Shown piece after piece: positions 4,636-5,491 of a stretch of DNA of 5,491 nt. The first letter of the stretch is position 1. Every line of letters starts with the position of its first letter. The position numbers and the translations under genes are program-made. A model generated the notes under the pieces. The model was given only the letters and a program-made list of their open reading frames with translations. It was not told the origin of the DNA and did no database searches. This DNA is from Microcaldota archaeon. Its GTDB lineage: Archaea; Micrarchaeota; Micrarchaeia; Micrarchaeales; Micrarchaeaceae. The DNA lies in contig JAKAPD010000045.1 of NCBI GenBank assembly GCA_021812025.1, positions 1 to 5,491 of the forward strand, read 5' to 3'.

Positions 4636-4647
4636 GTTTTTATTATG
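4636..4647 (-). promoter_or_regulatory. TATA-like box for the tRNA gene
   Basis: On the minus strand CATAATAAAAAC is centred about 30 bases before G1 of the tRNA, giving a 5' leader of a few bases for RNase P to remove. A second AT-rich run (about 4616-4628) lies too close to G1 to act as its box. Confidence 0.45.
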
Positions 4648-4653
4648 TGGTAG

Positions 4654-4681
4654 TTATTTAAATCTGTCTTGTGTTGGTGAT
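4654..4681 (+). promoter_or_regulatory. TATA-like box and GGTGAT ribosome-binding site for the Thr-rich exported protein
   Basis: TTATTTAAAT (4654-4663) is a TATA-like box. A perfect GGTGAT (4676-4681) sits three bases before the ATG at 4685, and this decides the start. The two are in tension: the box alone predicts transcription from about 4685, so if the ribosome-binding site is used, a box further upstream (for example near 4621-4629) would be needed. Confidence 0.55.
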
Positions 4682-4684
4682 ATC

Positions 4685-5365
4685 ATGCCAATAAGTAGCA
4701 GGAAAAGCCTTGCCACTGGCGTGCTTTTCATAATATTTATTATACTGGCAGCAGCTTATATCGTAACCTACAACTCGGTGTCAGGCGGCCATACCAAAAC
4801 TACGGTTCCGGCTACGACTACTGCAGGTACCACTTCCGCAAGCACCACGATAGTGATGCTGACCACCACTATACCATCATATCTCTCAGGTGGCGGACCT
4901 GGCAGCTCGTATATGAGCAATGCCGAGGCTTCCTCACTGATCGGGACCGCTGCCTCTTACCAGGGCGCACAGCTTACGTCGGCGCAGGTTTCCTCTTACA
5001 TGAATAACAGCATAAAGGGCCAGCCGGCTCTGGGATTCCTTAAGGACAATGTCAGCGCCATGTGGATGGTATCAGCAAGGTCATCAGGCGGCTCGCTCAA
5101 CGAGGTCGTTTACCAATCCAGCGTTTCAAGACAGCTCTACAATTTCTACATCGGCCTGCTGGACAATGGAACCTACAAGACAAAATCGCTGAACCTTACG
5201 CTCAACGGCCTTATCTACTCTTATTATCAGGCCGGATCAGGTTCTGGAGTGAGCGCCTATCTGATTGGAATAAAGAACAGCGAATTCGCCTATCTTGAGC
5301 TCACAGGAACCGTAAGTGGAAAGATCCAGAGCGCTGCGTCCATAGTGGCAAACGATACGCCGTAA
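4685..5365 (+). CDS. Signal-anchored, Thr-rich extracytoplasmic protein of unknown function
   Basis: A 226-residue protein. A short basic N-terminus (SSRKS) leads into a hydrophobic segment (about 9-28), which is an uncleaved anchor or signal peptide. Then comes a low-complexity Thr/Ser/Ala linker (about 36-66) of the kind that is O-glycosylated in archaeal surface proteins, followed by a globular domain from about residue 75 to the end. That domain has several N-x-S/T sites, including NNS, NVS, NGT, NLT, NDT. It has no recognisable catalytic motif. Alternating beta-type segments (for example YLIGIKNSEFAYLELTGTV) suggest a compact beta-rich fold. I do not recognise the family; the layout is common among exported proteins of DPANN and related archaea. 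A TTG at 4628 would add 19 residues, but GGTGAT placed three bases before the ATG at 4685, plus the classical basic-then-hydrophobic N-terminus, fixes the start. Location outside the membrane is well supported; function is unknown. Confidence 0.8.
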   Translation: MPISSRKSLATGVLFIIFIILAAAYIVTYNSVSGGHTKTTVPATTTAGTTSASTTIVMLTTTIPSYLSGGGPGSSYMSNAEASSLIGTAASYQGAQLTSAQVSSYMNNSIKGQPALGFLKDNVSAMWMVSARSSGGSLNEVVYQSSVSRQLYNFYIGLLDNGTYKTKSLNLTLNGLIYSYYQAGSGSGVSAYLIGIKNSEFAYLELTGTVSGKIQSAASIVANDTP

Positions 5366-5374
5366 TGGAAAATC

Positions 5375-5382
5375 TTTTTTTT
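5375..5382 (+). terminator. T8 terminator after the Thr-rich exported protein gene
   Basis: Eight consecutive T begin nine bases after the stop codon of the plus-strand gene and overlap the TAA of the converging minus-strand frame. A T run of this length is a good archaeal terminator for the plus-strand transcript. On the other strand it is only an A run. Confidence 0.65.
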
Positions 5383-5491
5383 ACGCGGGCACGGGAGGAG
5401 AAGCGCCATAATTAAATGTGAGGACACCGCCGATGCCACCGCCGGCGCCGCCAGTAGCTCCTGTTCCGCCAAATGCAGTAGCGGTTCCGCC
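5381..5491 (-). CDS. C-terminal end of a Gly-rich protein (runs off the window)
   Basis: The visible 36 residues are open from the window edge to a TAA. They are rich in Gly, Ala and Thr (runs such as GGTGATGGAGGGIGG) and end in a short hydrophobic-aromatic stretch (VLTFNYG) and ASPPVPA. Gly-rich tails of this kind are typical of archaeal surface or exported proteins. The gene converges on the exported-protein gene with only a 15-base gap. The opposite strand reads as a Pro-rich frame over the same bases and is the main rival. The missing N-terminus prevents any functional call. Confidence 0.5.
   Translation of the reverse strand, partial: GGTATAFGGTGATGGAGGGIGGVLTFNYGASPPVPA

Noticed and set aside
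1..5491. CRISPR array, insertion sequence, toxin-antitoxin or defence cassette
   Set aside because: I saw no regularly spaced repeats, transposase motifs, terminal inverted repeats around a coding region, or recognisable defence-gene pairs on either strand.

Overview
The window looks archaeal. Almost every gene start has an AT-rich TATA-type box about 25-35 bases upstream and little or no 5' leader. Where a ribosome-binding site exists it is GGTGAT, which complements the archaeal 16S tail. The only tRNA is interrupted after position 37 by a 44-base intron at a bulge-helix-bulge-like site, and it does not encode CCA. Small compact genes, many unannotated membrane proteins and a signal-anchored Thr-rich surface protein fit a small-genome DPANN archaeon. 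Micrarchaeota/ARMAN-type acidophiles are my best guess, but that is inference from style, not a marker-gene assignment.

Layout, left to right. (1) msrA on the minus strand and a DUF981-type membrane protein on the plus strand diverge from one short TATA-containing gap, followed by a separately promoted Yip1-like membrane protein that ends in a long pyrimidine (T-rich) tract. (2) A minus-strand block holds a 48-codon candidate microprotein, a DUF218/YdcF-like protein and a DoxX/DoxD-like four-helix membrane protein, each with its own TATA-like box. (3) A GC-rich structured stretch lies in the divergent gap before a plus-strand C39-like papain-fold cysteine peptidase. (4) A gene-poor stretch of about 400 bases carries an inverted-repeat element with a T-arm/B-box-like hairpin and then the intron-containing tRNA(CAT) on the minus strand. 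(5) Divergent from the tRNA is a signal-anchored, Thr-rich exported protein. It ends in a T8 tract and converges on the C-terminal tail of a Gly-rich protein that runs off the right edge.

No operon is convincing: nearly every gene appears to be its own transcription unit. MsrA (repair of oxidised methionine) and the DoxX/DoxD-like protein (quinone-linked redox family) hint at an oxidatively stressed habitat, but no pathway is complete here. I see no CRISPR array, insertion sequence, toxin-antitoxin pair or defence cassette. The most interesting items are non-coding: two structured intergenic elements, the mismatch-rich intron-bearing tRNA, and two candidate microproteins too short for ordinary gene callers.
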